A DNA stretch of 36,101 nt from CAZNYG01 sp964577205. GTDB lineage: Bacteria > Elusimicrobiota > Endomicrobiia > Endomicrobiales > CAIRNS01. Below are positions 25,356 to 34,163 of the stretch, in pieces (the stretch's first letter is position 1; every line of letters begins with the position of its first letter). The DNA lies in the NCBI GenBank assembly GCA_964577205.1, contig CAZNYG010000014.1:1-36101 (forward strand). The letters are read 5' to 3'. The position numbers and the translations under genes were made by a program. The notes under the pieces are model-generated. The model was not told the DNA's origin. It saw only the letters and a list, made by a program, of their open reading frames with translations, and searched no databases.

Positions 25356-26099
25356 TTACTTATTGAGCATTCTCTCGGCGAGCAGCAGGTCCTCCTGATA
25401 ATTGATATTCAGATAGCCTTCGCAAATTTCAAACGCGCCGACCCTTCGGCCGCTTTCAGCGATCCGCCGTATCGTATCGGCCAGTTCTCTTCGTCCCGAA
25501 CGCGGCGACACTTCGGTGCGGCGTAACGCCTCGAACACTGAAGGACGGAAAAGATACGTTCCGCACCCCAGCAGGGCGCCCTCCACCGTCTCGGGTTTTT
25601 CCACCAGGTCCTTCACGGTCCCGTCCGGTTCGGTATACACCGAGTAGTTCTTGCGGATCGCCGCCGGAGAGGCCGACGAGAAGACTCCGATCATGGCCTC
25701 AAGGCCTGGATCGGACTCAAAAGCTCCGGCCATAGCGAGGTGGCGGCCGCGGACATAGACCTCGTCTCCGAGAACCGTCATGAACGGTTCATCGATATCC
25801 CGTTCCATCAGCAGCAGAGCGTCGCTCAACCCGCTTTTTTCCTTTATGCCTATAAAGGGGTTCTTGACATAGCTGATCGAAAGGCCGTGTTTTTCCCCGT
25901 CCCCGAAGTATTCCCTGATCAGCTCGTGCCTGTATCCCACGATCATGTGAACGGCGCTGATGCCCGCCTCGCGCACCAGGCCGATCACCCGTTCCAGGAG
26001 CGGTTTTCCTCCGACGCGCAGCATGGGTTTGGGGACTTCTTCAGTACTCGGATACAGCCGGACCCCACGTCCTCCGGCCAGGATCACCGCGGTGCGCAT
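25356..26099 (-). CDS. Sugar-phosphate nucleotidyltransferase
   Basis: This is a 247-residue NTP_transferase-family protein. The N-terminus MRTAVILAGGRGVRLYPST holds the G-G-x-G-x-R-L nucleotide loop, EVPKPMLRVGGKPLLE is the typical sugar-phosphate region, and FMTVLGDEVY carries the metal-binding aspartate. Such enzymes make NDP-sugars such as dTDP-glucose or GDP-mannose from sugar-1-phosphates. No C-terminal left-handed helix domain is present. The exact sugar cannot be told. It overlaps the GT4 gene upstream by 16 bp and would supply donor sugar to the neighbouring transferases. Confidence 0.88.
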   Translation of the reverse strand: MRTAVILAGGRGVRLYPSTEEVPKPMLRVGGKPLLERVIGLVREAGISAVHMIVGYRHELIREYFGDGEKHGLSISYVKNPFIGIKEKSGLSDALLLMERDIDEPFMTVLGDEVYVRGRHLAMAGAFESDPGLEAMIGVFSSASPAAIRKNYSVYTEPDGTVKDLVEKPETVEGALLGCGTYLFRPSVFEALRRTEVSPRSGRRELADTIRRIAESGRRVGAFEICEGYLNINYQEDLLLAERMLNK

Positions 26100-27358
26100 A
26101 ATCGGCGGTATACCTCCATCGTCTGTTCTTCGGGCTTCCCGTTAGCCGCTATCGACCGTATCCGTTCGCGCGCCTTTTCTCCAATACGCGCCGCCTCGCT
26201 CCTGTCTTTCAGCAGCCGGATGATCTGGCAGGCGAAGGAAAGGCTGTCATCGAACGCGGCGAGCAATCCCGTCTCGCCGTCTTCGATGAACTCGGGTATC
26301 CCTCCGATATCGCTGGCCACGACCGCTTTGCCCATGCACATGGCTTCCATAAGGAGAAGCGGCGACATGTTCTCCCATTGTTCAGGTATGACGACAACGC
26401 TCGCTTCCCGCAGGCCGCGTTCGATCTCCCCCCGCGCGCGCGGGCCTGAGAGAAAGAGCAGCCGCTCCTTGTCAAGGGACGAAAGCCGCGTTTTCATCGC
26501 GTCGCGGTATTCGTTCTCCCATTTCACGTCCTGCGTGATGACCGTCAGCCGCGCTTTGGGCACCACCTGCCACACCATTTCCATGGCGTTCAGAACAACG
26601 TGCAGCCCCTTGCGCCGCTGCATCCAGCCGACGAACAGGACGCCCGGGCTTTCATCCTTCCCGTTCTCCAGAGCGGGCACCCCGGCCGCCAACTCCGAAG
26701 GGAGAGGGACGGGAACCGTCGCGATACGGCTGTCTTCTATGCCGTACGCCCGCAATATCTTTCTGGATGAATCAGAAAGGACGATGAACCGGTCGACAAG
26801 GGACAGCGCCCGTCTGAAAGACTTAGGCCTGAAGGTCAGAAGGAACCTTTGCGCGCGGTTCATGACCGGCGGAAGGCATCCCGCGCAATGCCGCCCGTGA
26901 AAACGGCGGCAGGGCTTTCCCTTTTTGTCCAGCAATGTGCTGAGCGGGCAGAAAAACCAGTAATCATATATCGAAAGGCATACCGGGATCCCCCTGTCTT
27001 TTGCCGCGCGGGCTACGGCGAACGTCAGAAGGTACATGTTGTGCAGATGCACGACATCCGGTTTCTCTTTTTCAATGAGCTTCCGCGCCTTGAGCCTCAC
27101 CAGCGGATCGTTCTGGAATATATACCATTTTAACACTTCCACGTACTTTTTCAACGGCCCGCAGAAGGATTCCATCCCCTTTGCCTGCGTGACTTCCGGC
27201 CCCGCCGCCGCCCCCGGGATATCCGGCGCCGTGGTGATCAGATGGTTCTCCACGTCATTTTTCGCCAGATTCTCGATAAGCCGCCGGCAGGCCTGCTCGC
27301 CGCCTCCCGTGCGCCTGTGCAATCCCGGATATGTATTGACCGCGTGCAGCACTTTCAT
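26084..27358 (-). CDS. GT4-family glycosyltransferase with cysteine-rich insert
   Basis: This is a 424-residue GT-B protein. The N-terminal half has the family layout TGGGEQACRRLIENLA and DVVHLHNMYLL. The C-terminal half has VGWMQRRKGLHVVLNAM (donor-binding R/K), PEQWENMSPLLLMEAM (the E-x7-E type motif) and GGIPEFIEDGETGLL. Between about residues 135 and 165, cysteines in FCPLSTLLDKKGKPC and HCAGC form a cysteine-rich insert that recurs in some O-antigen/exopolysaccharide GT4 enzymes. It overlaps the radical SAM gene by ATGA. Donor and acceptor are unknown. Confidence 0.88.
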   Translation of the reverse strand: MKVLHAVNTYPGLHRRTGGGEQACRRLIENLAKNDVENHLITTAPDIPGAAAGPEVTQAKGMESFCGPLKKYVEVLKWYIFQNDPLVRLKARKLIEKEKPDVVHLHNMYLLTFAVARAAKDRGIPVCLSIYDYWFFCPLSTLLDKKGKPCRRFHGRHCAGCLPPVMNRAQRFLLTFRPKSFRRALSLVDRFIVLSDSSRKILRAYGIEDSRIATVPVPLPSELAAGVPALENGKDESPGVLFVGWMQRRKGLHVVLNAMEMVWQVVPKARLTVITQDVKWENEYRDAMKTRLSSLDKERLLFLSGPRARGEIERGLREASVVVIPEQWENMSPLLLMEAMCMGKAVVASDIGGIPEFIEDGETGLLAAFDDSLSFACQIIRLLKDRSEAARIGEKARERIRSIAANGKPEEQTMEVYRRLCAPR

Positions 27359-28566
27359 GAAATATCGTTCCTCGCGAACAGCCCGTAGCCTTTTTTCAGC
27401 ACGTGCCGGAGATGCGTTATCCGGCTTCTGTTATCCCACAGCATCATGCCGCGCAGCGTAAAGCGAATTACCGAAGAAACCGTTCTTTCCTTCCTGTACA
27501 CCTCGTGCCTTCTTCGCAACGCCGACCTGTAAACGTCTTTCTGGTCTCCCGCGGGATAGGCGTCCGAAAGCGGGCGCGACGCGTTCCCGTAGAAAACACG
27601 GTCCCCCTCTCCGCTTTTGACCTCCGGGACAAAATAGCTGAAATGAGCGCGGATCCCGTTGTCATAAGCCCATTTCATCGAGGCCATGTCCTTCTCTTTT
27701 GTCGAACCCGGGAGGCCTATGATGAAAAAACCGCTGACGCGGGGAAAATGGCGCGACGCGATCGCCGCTGCCCTTTCGATGTCCGCGAAACGTTCGCCCT
27801 TATTCATGGAAGACAGCAACCCGTCGTCGGTCGTTTCCATGCCGAATCCGACATGGACACAGCCCGCTTTTCTCATCGCGGCGGCCTGCGTCTCATCGAA
27901 CCGGTCGGCGCGTATGCCGTTCGTGCACGCCCATGACAGTCCCAGCGGCTCCACCTTTTCGCAGAACGTCAGTACCCTTTCCCTGTCTATATTGAACGCG
28001 TCGTCTATTATCTCGAAGGAGACGATGCCGTATGCCTTTTTAGCCCGTCGAAGTTCTTCGGCGCAATGTTCCGGGCTCCGCGCCTGCCACGCCCTCGCGC
28101 GCGCCGCGCAGAACAGGCACTGGTAAGGGCATCCGTGAGAACTCATCAGCGGATATGACCAGAACCCGGTCCTCCAGTTGACCGAAAGATAATTGAACGA
28201 GTCGAACCTTTCGTATTCCGGGAACGGCAGCCGGTCGGAAAAAGGCAGGTCGACATGGAGGTCTTTTTCCCACCGCGCGTACGGGTAACAGCATTGCACG
28301 TCAACGATCCCGGACAACGAAACGACCGTGGATCCGGGGTGCCGCGCGAGGTAAGCGTCACGGGCCCGTTCCGCCGTCCCCGCGGAAAACGTCCTGATCG
28401 AGACCGCGAGCGTCTCGGCGTTTTCCCTGAGGAAACGGCCCCGGGGCCAGGGCAGCACGTGTTCGTCTATGACTCGCGCGTCCAGCCGGGTCGCGGCATA
28501 CGCCAGCCCGATGTTCGGGATGTTGGGGTTTACCGGCGCGTAGGGATCAAGGAGCAGAAGCTTCAT
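27355..28566 (-). CDS. Radical SAM protein with degenerate B12-binding-like N-terminus
   Basis: This is a 403-residue protein. Residues 1-140 look like a shortened cobalamin-binding-type domain (LLLLDPYAPVNPNIPNIGLA, then RVIDEHVLPWP). The classic DxHxxG has become DEHxxP, so base-off B12 binding is doubtful. The radical SAM core follows with CPYQCLFC (C146, C150, C153), FEIIDDAF, GFGMETTDDGLL and GFFIIGLPG. B12-type radical SAM proteins are often methylases or synthases in surface-polymer and natural-product clusters. It is translationally coupled (ATGA) to GT4 genes on both sides, so it probably modifies the same glycan or lipid. Function unknown. Confidence 0.85.
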   Translation of the reverse strand: MKLLLLDPYAPVNPNIPNIGLAYAATRLDARVIDEHVLPWPRGRFLRENAETLAVSIRTFSAGTAERARDAYLARHPGSTVVSLSGIVDVQCCYPYARWEKDLHVDLPFSDRLPFPEYERFDSFNYLSVNWRTGFWSYPLMSSHGCPYQCLFCAARARAWQARSPEHCAEELRRAKKAYGIVSFEIIDDAFNIDRERVLTFCEKVEPLGLSWACTNGIRADRFDETQAAAMRKAGCVHVGFGMETTDDGLLSSMNKGERFADIERAAAIASRHFPRVSGFFIIGLPGSTKEKDMASMKWAYDNGIRAHFSYFVPEVKSGEGDRVFYGNASRPLSDAYPAGDQKDVYRSALRRRHEVYRKERTVSSVIRFTLRGMMLWDNRSRITHLRHVLKKGYGLFARNDIS

Positions 28567-29744
28567 GTTTTTAATTGCCGTTGCCGTTCTTCGGCCAGCT
28601 TATTATACCACGATTCCAGCAGAGGCACGATCCTGGTGGACAGATCATATTTCCCGGCGGAGGCGCGGCCGTTCTCGATAAGCGCGCCGCGCAGCGGCGC
28701 GTCGGTCGCCAGGGATACGAGGCACCGTTCAAGTTCTTCCCTCGTCCGGAAGAGAAGTGCGTCTTTTCCAGCCTCGACAATGGAAGGCACCGCCGAACCT
28801 TCCGCGTCACGCGCGATGACCGGGACGCCCAGCGCCATCGCTTCCGCGACGACTATTCCCATCCCCTCGCGTTCCGAAGGGAGCACGAAAGCAAGGGATC
28901 CCTTCATAAGCCGCAGCAGCTTATCCCTGTCTACAAAACCCTCAAAAGTGACGGCATCGCCGGCCCCGCTTTCCTTTGCGAGGCGCCGCAGCCTTTCTTC
29001 TTCCGGGCCGCGGCCGGTTATCGTCAGTGTCAGGCCGGGCAGGGCCTTCGCCAACGCCTGTTTCACAGCAGCGAAGGCGATAATCAGGTCTTCGACTTTT
29101 TTGTGGCGCGCCAGCCTCCCCGAATAAAGGATACGGGGCGCAAGAGGATCGCCAGACACGAGTGAGAGCTCCCGCAGGTCGATACCGCAGGGAATGACAT
29201 CAACGGTTTCGCGAGGGACGCCCAGCTCCGTTTCCAGCCGGCTGGCCGTGAAGGCCGAGATCGCGCCTTTCCTTACGCCCCTGGATGCCGCCATTTTCTG
29301 CAGCATCCATCCCGCGCGCCCGGAGGCTCCGGCGTAAGACATCCAGTACTTCCTATCCCATACTTCAAGCCATGTCACGCCGAGGGCCGTCTTTTTTCCG
29401 CGCAGCGCCAGCCCCGCGGCAAGACATGAGAAAAAAGGAAAACTCAGGCAGTCCACAACGTCATAAGAAGATGAACGAAGATGACGGTACGCCTGCCACC
29501 CGAAAAGGACGGCCTCGCGCTTCGAACGTTTCCCGTCCGGGCCGTTCAGGGGCATGGAAGGACAGATCCCGGCAAGCGTCACGCCGTTCACCTCGGTCAC
29601 GTCCGGCCCCTGCCAGTATTTCAGTCCCGCCAGCGTGACCCTGTGCCCGCGGGCCGCCAGGAGTTCGGCGCATTCCCGGTTCCGTTTTTCGGCGCCTCCG
29701 ATGACGTAAGGATAGATCGCGTCATAGAGTATCGCGATGTTCAT
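28563..29744 (-). CDS. GT4-family glycosyltransferase
   Basis: This is a 393-residue protein from ATG 29744-29742, beginning MNIAILYDAIYPYVIGGAEK, the typical GT4 acceptor-side glycine loop. The C-terminal half has RILYSGRLARHKKVEDLIIA and VLPSEREGMGIVVAEAMALG, the donor phosphate-binding E-x7-E signature. The extended frame to 30011 is only the neighbouring gene read out of frame. The start overlaps the SPASM gene stop (ATGA) and the end overlaps the radical SAM gene. The tail QRQLKT is encoded by a GGCAACGGCAA word that recurs in intergenic spots of this window. Confidence 0.9.
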   Translation of the reverse strand: MNIAILYDAIYPYVIGGAEKRNRECAELLAARGHRVTLAGLKYWQGPDVTEVNGVTLAGICPSMPLNGPDGKRSKREAVLFGWQAYRHLRSSSYDVVDCLSFPFFSCLAAGLALRGKKTALGVTWLEVWDRKYWMSYAGASGRAGWMLQKMAASRGVRKGAISAFTASRLETELGVPRETVDVIPCGIDLRELSLVSGDPLAPRILYSGRLARHKKVEDLIIAFAAVKQALAKALPGLTLTITGRGPEEERLRRLAKESGAGDAVTFEGFVDRDKLLRLMKGSLAFVLPSEREGMGIVVAEAMALGVPVIARDAEGSAVPSIVEAGKDALLFRTREELERCLVSLATDAPLRGALIENGRASAGKYDLSTRIVPLLESWYNKLAEERQRQLKT

Positions 29745-30847
29745 GACTTCATTATCCCCGGGAAAAGCCCCGCGGCTCCGGCAAGATTGCGCGCCGACAT
29801 CGGGTTGCACCGCGCGCAGGCGCGGTAGCGCCGGTAATTCCCGCCTTCGCGGAACTGGCGCCGCAGTTCCTTCATGGCGGGCCCGTTCCATACGGCGGCA
29901 AATCCTTCTTTGAAAATATTCCCGGCGCACCCCTCGCCTTTTTCGCCGGAGGGATATAGGCTGCAGCAGGGGCTCACGTCGCCGTTGACCGTTATGAACA
30001 GCTGCATCCACGGCAGAAGACAGACACCCCTGTTGAGCTTCTTTACCGCGTCCCCCCGGCCATAGTTCAGCGCTATATATTCAGGCTGCCGAAGAAGCGA
30101 GCGGATGTTCGTTTTGACGCCGCACTCCGACGCGGCCTTTTCCGCGGCGATCAGCGACCGTATGACTGCCGCCGCGTCAATGTCCTTCAGAAGGGTATCC
30201 TTCCGTTCGTCACCGATGCGCGTCGTGTCAAGCAGGCGGAACATGACCGCTTCCGCATGCCGGGCCGCCGCCCAGCGTACCATCTCTTCCAGGCGATCGG
30301 CATTCTCTCGGAGTATAACGCAGTCGATACGAACCGAGGGTTTATTCTTCCTTTTTACGCGTTTTACATCATTTAGCAGCTCAAGGGAATCTCCGACCTT
30401 TCCCAGCGCGTCGACACCCCGCACCGTCGCATACAGGGCCGTTTCCGGCGCATCTATGGAAACCTTCAGGATGTCGAGGCCGCAATCAACGATCTTTTCG
30501 ATCATGCCGCGGTCCGCGAGCGTGAAATTGGAAGATATTATCGTAGCCGCGCCGGCGGTCTCACCGCACAGGCGCACCAGATCGAAGAAGTGCGGATACA
30601 GCAGCGGTTCCCCGGTCGCCGCGAGGTTCGCGGATCCCGGGCGGACTTCTTCCACAACGGCCATGATCGCCTGCCAGTCCATATGCCTGTTCCGGTCGTT
30701 TTCCTCCAGCGCGTACCGGGGACACATGGCGCATTTCAGATTGCAGGCAGTCGTGATATCCACCTGGAGGTTCTCAGGCCCGGACCTCATGGTAAGCGGA
30801 TGGAAAACCGCCTCGACGGCACGCGGTATTGTCTTGAAAAGTCTCAT
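29741..30847 (-). CDS. Radical SAM protein with SPASM domain
   Basis: This is a 368-residue protein from ATG 30847-30845 (MRLFKTIPRAV); the longer frame to 30895 is inside the upstream gene. The N-terminal radical SAM motif is CNLKCAMC (C35, C39, C42) preceded by LQVDITTA. The core contains ATGEPLLYPHF and DILKVSIDA. The C-terminal SPASM region holds CLLPWMQLFITVNGDVSPCC and later C-AG, then ACARCNP, enough cysteines for one or two auxiliary clusters. Such proteins modify peptides or small molecules, or are uncharacterised members in polysaccharide loci. It follows the GT2 stop by one base. Confidence 0.88.
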   Translation of the reverse strand: MRLFKTIPRAVEAVFHPLTMRSGPENLQVDITTACNLKCAMCPRYALEENDRNRHMDWQAIMAVVEEVRPGSANLAATGEPLLYPHFFDLVRLCGETAGAATIISSNFTLADRGMIEKIVDCGLDILKVSIDAPETALYATVRGVDALGKVGDSLELLNDVKRVKRKNKPSVRIDCVILRENADRLEEMVRWAAARHAEAVMFRLLDTTRIGDERKDTLLKDIDAAAVIRSLIAAEKAASECGVKTNIRSLLRQPEYIALNYGRGDAVKKLNRGVCLLPWMQLFITVNGDVSPCCSLYPSGEKGEGCAGNIFKEGFAAVWNGPAMKELRRQFREGGNYRRYRACARCNPMSARNLAGAAGLFPGIMKS

Positions 30848-30848
30848 A

Positions 30849-31994
30849 TCATTTTCTATATCGTATCGTGAACAGGCTCGAAAGGAAACCGGCAAAAATT
30901 ATCTGTATGCCGATGATCATGAACGTGACCGAGAAAATACCCATCTTTATCGTGTCTATCTCATATATACGCAGTTCTCCGAACCCCCGCTGAGCCCATA
31001 CGAAAAAAAGTCGCCCCGTGAAATACAATCCGATTAGGAATATGCCTATACCCGAGAATATCAGCCGTTCAAGGCTCAGCATTCGGGTGATACGGCGCGC
31101 GAAGGGAGTCTCAATAAGCCCTATCGAATGGCTGTAGGCCACCGCGCAGAAACCGAACCCGAAGATCTGCCATCCGAGGAGCGCCAGCATGCTGGCGAAC
31201 ACCATCGAGCGGATATCCCACGGATGCCCGAACAGCCACACCGGACCGAACAGGAATTTGATCAGCAGGTACATGCCGGGAATGAACAATACGGCCGCCG
31301 GCACGAAATAGAGATATACCGGGCTGTAAAGCAGCATGAAACGCACGTGCCGCCACGCGTCCCGCAGCGATTCAAGCTTGGATTCTCCCCGTCTCGGATA
31401 ATAGGTGATCGGGACTTCGGTTATGATGAGGTTATTCTTCATGCCGTGAATGACCATTTCCGAGGCGAATTCCATGCCGGTGGTATGAAGGCCCATGCGC
31501 TCATAGGCGTTTTTAGTAAACGCGCGCAGCCCGCAGTGAGAATCCGAAACGGTCCCGCCAAAAAGCAGACGCAGCATTCCCGAGAGGATGGGATTGCCGA
31601 CATATCGATGAGACCACGACATGGCGCCCGGCAGTATCGTCCCGCGGAAACGCGAACCCATCGCAAGGTCGCAGCCCTTATCAAGAAGCTGTATGAAAGG
31701 AGCTATCGCTGAGAAGTCGTAGGTATCGTCGCCGTCGCCCATGACGATGTATTTCCCGTGAGCCTCGGCAATGCCCCGGCGCAGCGCGCTGCCATACCCT
31801 TTTCGTGTTTCGTTTATGACCCGCGCGCCCAGCCCGGCGGCTATCGCGGCCGATCGGTCCCTGGAACCGTTGTCAACCACGATGACCTCGCCCGGGCGGT
31901 TCATTTCCTCGAAGGCTTTTTTCGCCTTGGCGACGCACTCCGCGATCGTCTCTTCTTCGTTCAGGCATGGAATGACGACCGAAATATCAACCAC
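30849..31994 (-). CDS. Membrane-anchored GT2-family glycosyltransferase (polyprenyl-phosphate sugar synthase-like)
   Basis: This is a 381-residue protein from GTG 31994-31992 behind GAGGAG. The GT-A catalytic domain has VDISVVIPCLNEEETIAECV, EVIVVDNGSRDRS, the DGDDTYD metal-binding region (D-x-D type) and SHCGLRAFTK. Residues about 225-375 contain four hydrophobic segments. This resembles enzymes that charge polyprenyl phosphate with a sugar, which would feed the PMT/ArnT-like transferase encoded in the same block; that coupling is inferred. It lies 39 bp after hemW. Confidence 0.88.
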   Translation of the reverse strand: MVDISVVIPCLNEEETIAECVAKAKKAFEEMNRPGEVIVVDNGSRDRSAAIAAGLGARVINETRKGYGSALRRGIAEAHGKYIVMGDGDDTYDFSAIAPFIQLLDKGCDLAMGSRFRGTILPGAMSWSHRYVGNPILSGMLRLLFGGTVSDSHCGLRAFTKNAYERMGLHTTGMEFASEMVIHGMKNNLIITEVPITYYPRRGESKLESLRDAWRHVRFMLLYSPVYLYFVPAAVLFIPGMYLLIKFLFGPVWLFGHPWDIRSMVFASMLALLGWQIFGFGFCAVAYSHSIGLIETPFARRITRMLSLERLIFSGIGIFLIGLYFTGRLFFVWAQRGFGELRIYEIDTIKMGIFSVTFMIIGIQIIFAGFLSSLFTIRYRK

Positions 31995-32033
31995 GCTCCA
32001 CTCCTCTACAAAACGCCTGAAGCAAAAGACGCT

Positions 32034-33131
32034 TCATGCGTTTTGGGTGAATTCCGACATGACCCGGTTGGCTATCAGCAATCCTCTTCGGGCGAGCCGA
32101 ATACGGCTTCCCTCTGTTTCAAGCAGCCCTTCCAGCTGAAAACGCTCGATCACCTGCCGGTAACGCCGGCGCGTTTCGGGCGACAATTCCACTCCCTCGC
32201 GGCAGCGCAGTCCGAGTATGATCCTTTCGGACGTATACTTATCCCGGTCTATGGGATCGTATTCAACGGCGGGATCCCCGTCCTCCCGCATAATGCGTAT
32301 GTAATCGTCGATGCTTTCCGTGTTTTTGCGGCGTATTCCCTTATAGTACGACGATGCCGCGGCGCCCGCCCCGATATAGCCGCCGTTATGCCAGTAGTTC
32401 AGGTTGTGCAGGCATTCCTGTCCAGGCAGCGCCCAGTTCGATATCTCATAATGGTTGTATCCGCATTGTCCCATGAATTCCATGGACCACTCATACATTT
32501 CAGCGGCGCGCTCATCATCAGTCACCACGCCGGCGGCGGAGAACGGCGTCCCTTCTTCGATCGTCAGTGGATACAGTGAGACATGGTCCGGGTAAAGGTC
32601 AACGGCTCTTTTCAGCGTATCCTTCCATGCATCCCGCTGCTGGCCGGGGAGCCCGTACATCAGGTCGATATTGGCCCGTTCAAAACCAGCAGACCTTACA
32701 GCCTTGAACGCGTTCCGCGCTTGCGCGGACGTATGGATCCTTCCTAAAAGATCCAGCTCCCGGTCATTGAAGGATTGCACCCCCATGCTGATCCTCGTGA
32801 CTCCGCGCTCCTTCAGGAACGAGAGGTATCCCGGGGTAAGCGATTCCGGGTTGCCCTCTACCGTGAATTCCTTCAGCAGGGAACAGTCGAATGATGAGAA
32901 GATGGCCGAAAGGATCGTTCCGGTATGGCCTTCGGAGAGCGCGGAAGGCGTTCCCCCGCCGATAAAAACCGTGGTTATCGCCGTCCCGGAAAACCGGGAT
33001 AGTTCCCGGCACAGCGCGCCGGCGTACGCTTCCGCGTTTTTGCCGTCATAAGGACGGGAAACAAAGTCGCAGTACCGGCATTTCTTCCGGCAGTACGGGA
33101 TATGGATATATAACCCGGAGGGGCCCGCCAT
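32034..33131 (-). CDS. hemW: Heme chaperone HemW / coproporphyrinogen III oxidase-like radical SAM protein
   Basis: This is a 365-residue member of the HemN/HemW family. It starts GLYIHIPYCRKKCRYCDF with C14, C18 and C21, followed by IGGGTPSAL, FTVEGNPESL and RISMGVQSFNDRELDLLGR. The CRKKCRYC motif lacks the extra C found in genuine HemN (CxxxCxxCxC), and the protein is short, both pointing to HemW, which transfers heme, rather than the decarboxylase. The C-terminal HemW domain is present. It starts three bases after the SPFH gene stop, in a translationally coupled arrangement. Confidence 0.9.
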   Translation of the reverse strand: MAGPSGLYIHIPYCRKKCRYCDFVSRPYDGKNAEAYAGALCRELSRFSGTAITTVFIGGGTPSALSEGHTGTILSAIFSSFDCSLLKEFTVEGNPESLTPGYLSFLKERGVTRISMGVQSFNDRELDLLGRIHTSAQARNAFKAVRSAGFERANIDLMYGLPGQQRDAWKDTLKRAVDLYPDHVSLYPLTIEEGTPFSAAGVVTDDERAAEMYEWSMEFMGQCGYNHYEISNWALPGQECLHNLNYWHNGGYIGAGAAASSYYKGIRRKNTESIDDYIRIMREDGDPAVEYDPIDRDKYTSERIILGLRCREGVELSPETRRRYRQVIERFQLEGLLETEGSRIRLARRGLLIANRVMSEFTQNA

Positions 33132-33134
33132 GGA

Positions 33135-34061
33135 TCATTTTGCCGCGGGAGCGTTGCTCTTGTCCATTCCTTTGAACAGTTCGGCTATCCCGCCGATCGA
33201 CGATCCGACACCGGTCGCTTCGAACGGAAGGAAAATCTTGGTCGCCTGGCCGTCGGCGACCTTTTCCAGGGTCTCGAGGTACTTTATCGCTATAAGGTCG
33301 TTGGTCGGCTTACCCGCGTGGATCGCGTTGTATACCGTTTCAACCTTGAACCGCTCGGCTTCGGCCAGCTTCATGATGGCGCTCGCCCGCCCCTCGGCCT
33401 GAAGTATCGATGACTGCTTCGTGCCTTCGGCTTCAAGGATCGCCGACTGCTTTGAACCTTCAGCCTTCAGGATGGCCGCCTGGCGAAGCCCCTCCGCCTC
33501 AAGTATGTTGGCCCGTTTTTCACGCTCAGCCTTCATCTGCTTGGACATAGAATCGGTTATATCCCGCGGCGGATCGATCTTCTGGATCTCGACGCGCGTC
33601 ACCTTTACGCCCCATTTATCGGTCGCCTCGTCCATGACCTGGCGCAGCTGGATGTTTATCTTTTCGCGGGACGTGAGCGTGCTGTCGAGTTCCATGTCGC
33701 CGATCACGTTCCTCAGGTTCGTCTGTGCGAGTTTCAGAGACGCCATTCCGAAATTGGCGACATTATACACAACCTTGGTCGGGTCGGTGATCTGGAAATA
33801 GATGACCGCGTCCACCGTCACCATTACATTGTCCTTGGTGATGACGTCCTGAGGAGGCACGTCTATGACCTGTTCGCGCATATCTACTTTTCTCAGCCGC
33901 TGGAACGGCGGGAATATGACCGTGAGGCCCGAATCCACACTACTCGTATACTGTCCCAGCGTTTCCTTGAGCCCTTTCTCATACTGCTGTACGATCTGGA
34001 GGGCCTTGAACACATATATAACGGCTAAAAAGACGACAACCACAATCAATCCTATCGGCAT
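33135..34061 (-). CDS. SPFH/band-7 (QmcA/stomatin-type) membrane protein
   Basis: This is a 308-residue protein with one N-terminal membrane segment (about 3-20), then the band-7 domain (VDSGLTVIFPPFQRLRKVDM, VTVDAVIYFQITDP). Its helical C-terminal part has four consecutive 11-residue repeats of form IL-x-AEG-x-K/R-Q-x (about 186-228). These proteins build large cages on the membrane and often control proteases such as FtsH. It is paired with the upstream NfeD protein, the usual NfeD-SPFH partnership. A good GGGAGG site precedes the start. Confidence 0.92.
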   Translation of the reverse strand: MPIGLIVVVVFLAVIYVFKALQIVQQYEKGLKETLGQYTSSVDSGLTVIFPPFQRLRKVDMREQVIDVPPQDVITKDNVMVTVDAVIYFQITDPTKVVYNVANFGMASLKLAQTNLRNVIGDMELDSTLTSREKINIQLRQVMDEATDKWGVKVTRVEIQKIDPPRDITDSMSKQMKAEREKRANILEAEGLRQAAILKAEGSKQSAILEAEGTKQSSILQAEGRASAIMKLAEAERFKVETVYNAIHAGKPTNDLIAIKYLETLEKVADGQATKIFLPFEATGVGSSIGGIAELFKGMDKSNAPAAK

Positions 34062-34116
34062 ACTTCCTCCCTTTTAATGTAATCAGAACGGCAACGGCGT
34101 GGTAAGGTTACGAGGC

Positions 34117-34135
34117 CCGTTTTACGGCTAAACGG
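34117..34135. other. Small inverted repeat between nfeD and SPFH genes
   Basis: CCGTTT, a seven-base loop and AAACGG, followed by no T-run. Could affect message stability between nfeD and the SPFH gene; otherwise the 102-bp gap holds only a ribosome site. Confidence 0.35.
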
Positions 34136-34163
34136 AAGTCGTGACCGCTTATGTCCTATCTAT

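Noticed and set aside
28563..30011. Longer start (30011) for the GT4 gene
   Set aside because: The extra 89 residues are the SPASM gene read in another frame; ATG 29744 starts with a classic GT4 N-terminus and overlaps the upstream stop.
21927..31994. Complete O-antigen or capsule locus
   Set aside because: No Wzx, Wzy, ABC exporter, chain-length regulator or ligase is present, so only a generic glycan role is claimed.
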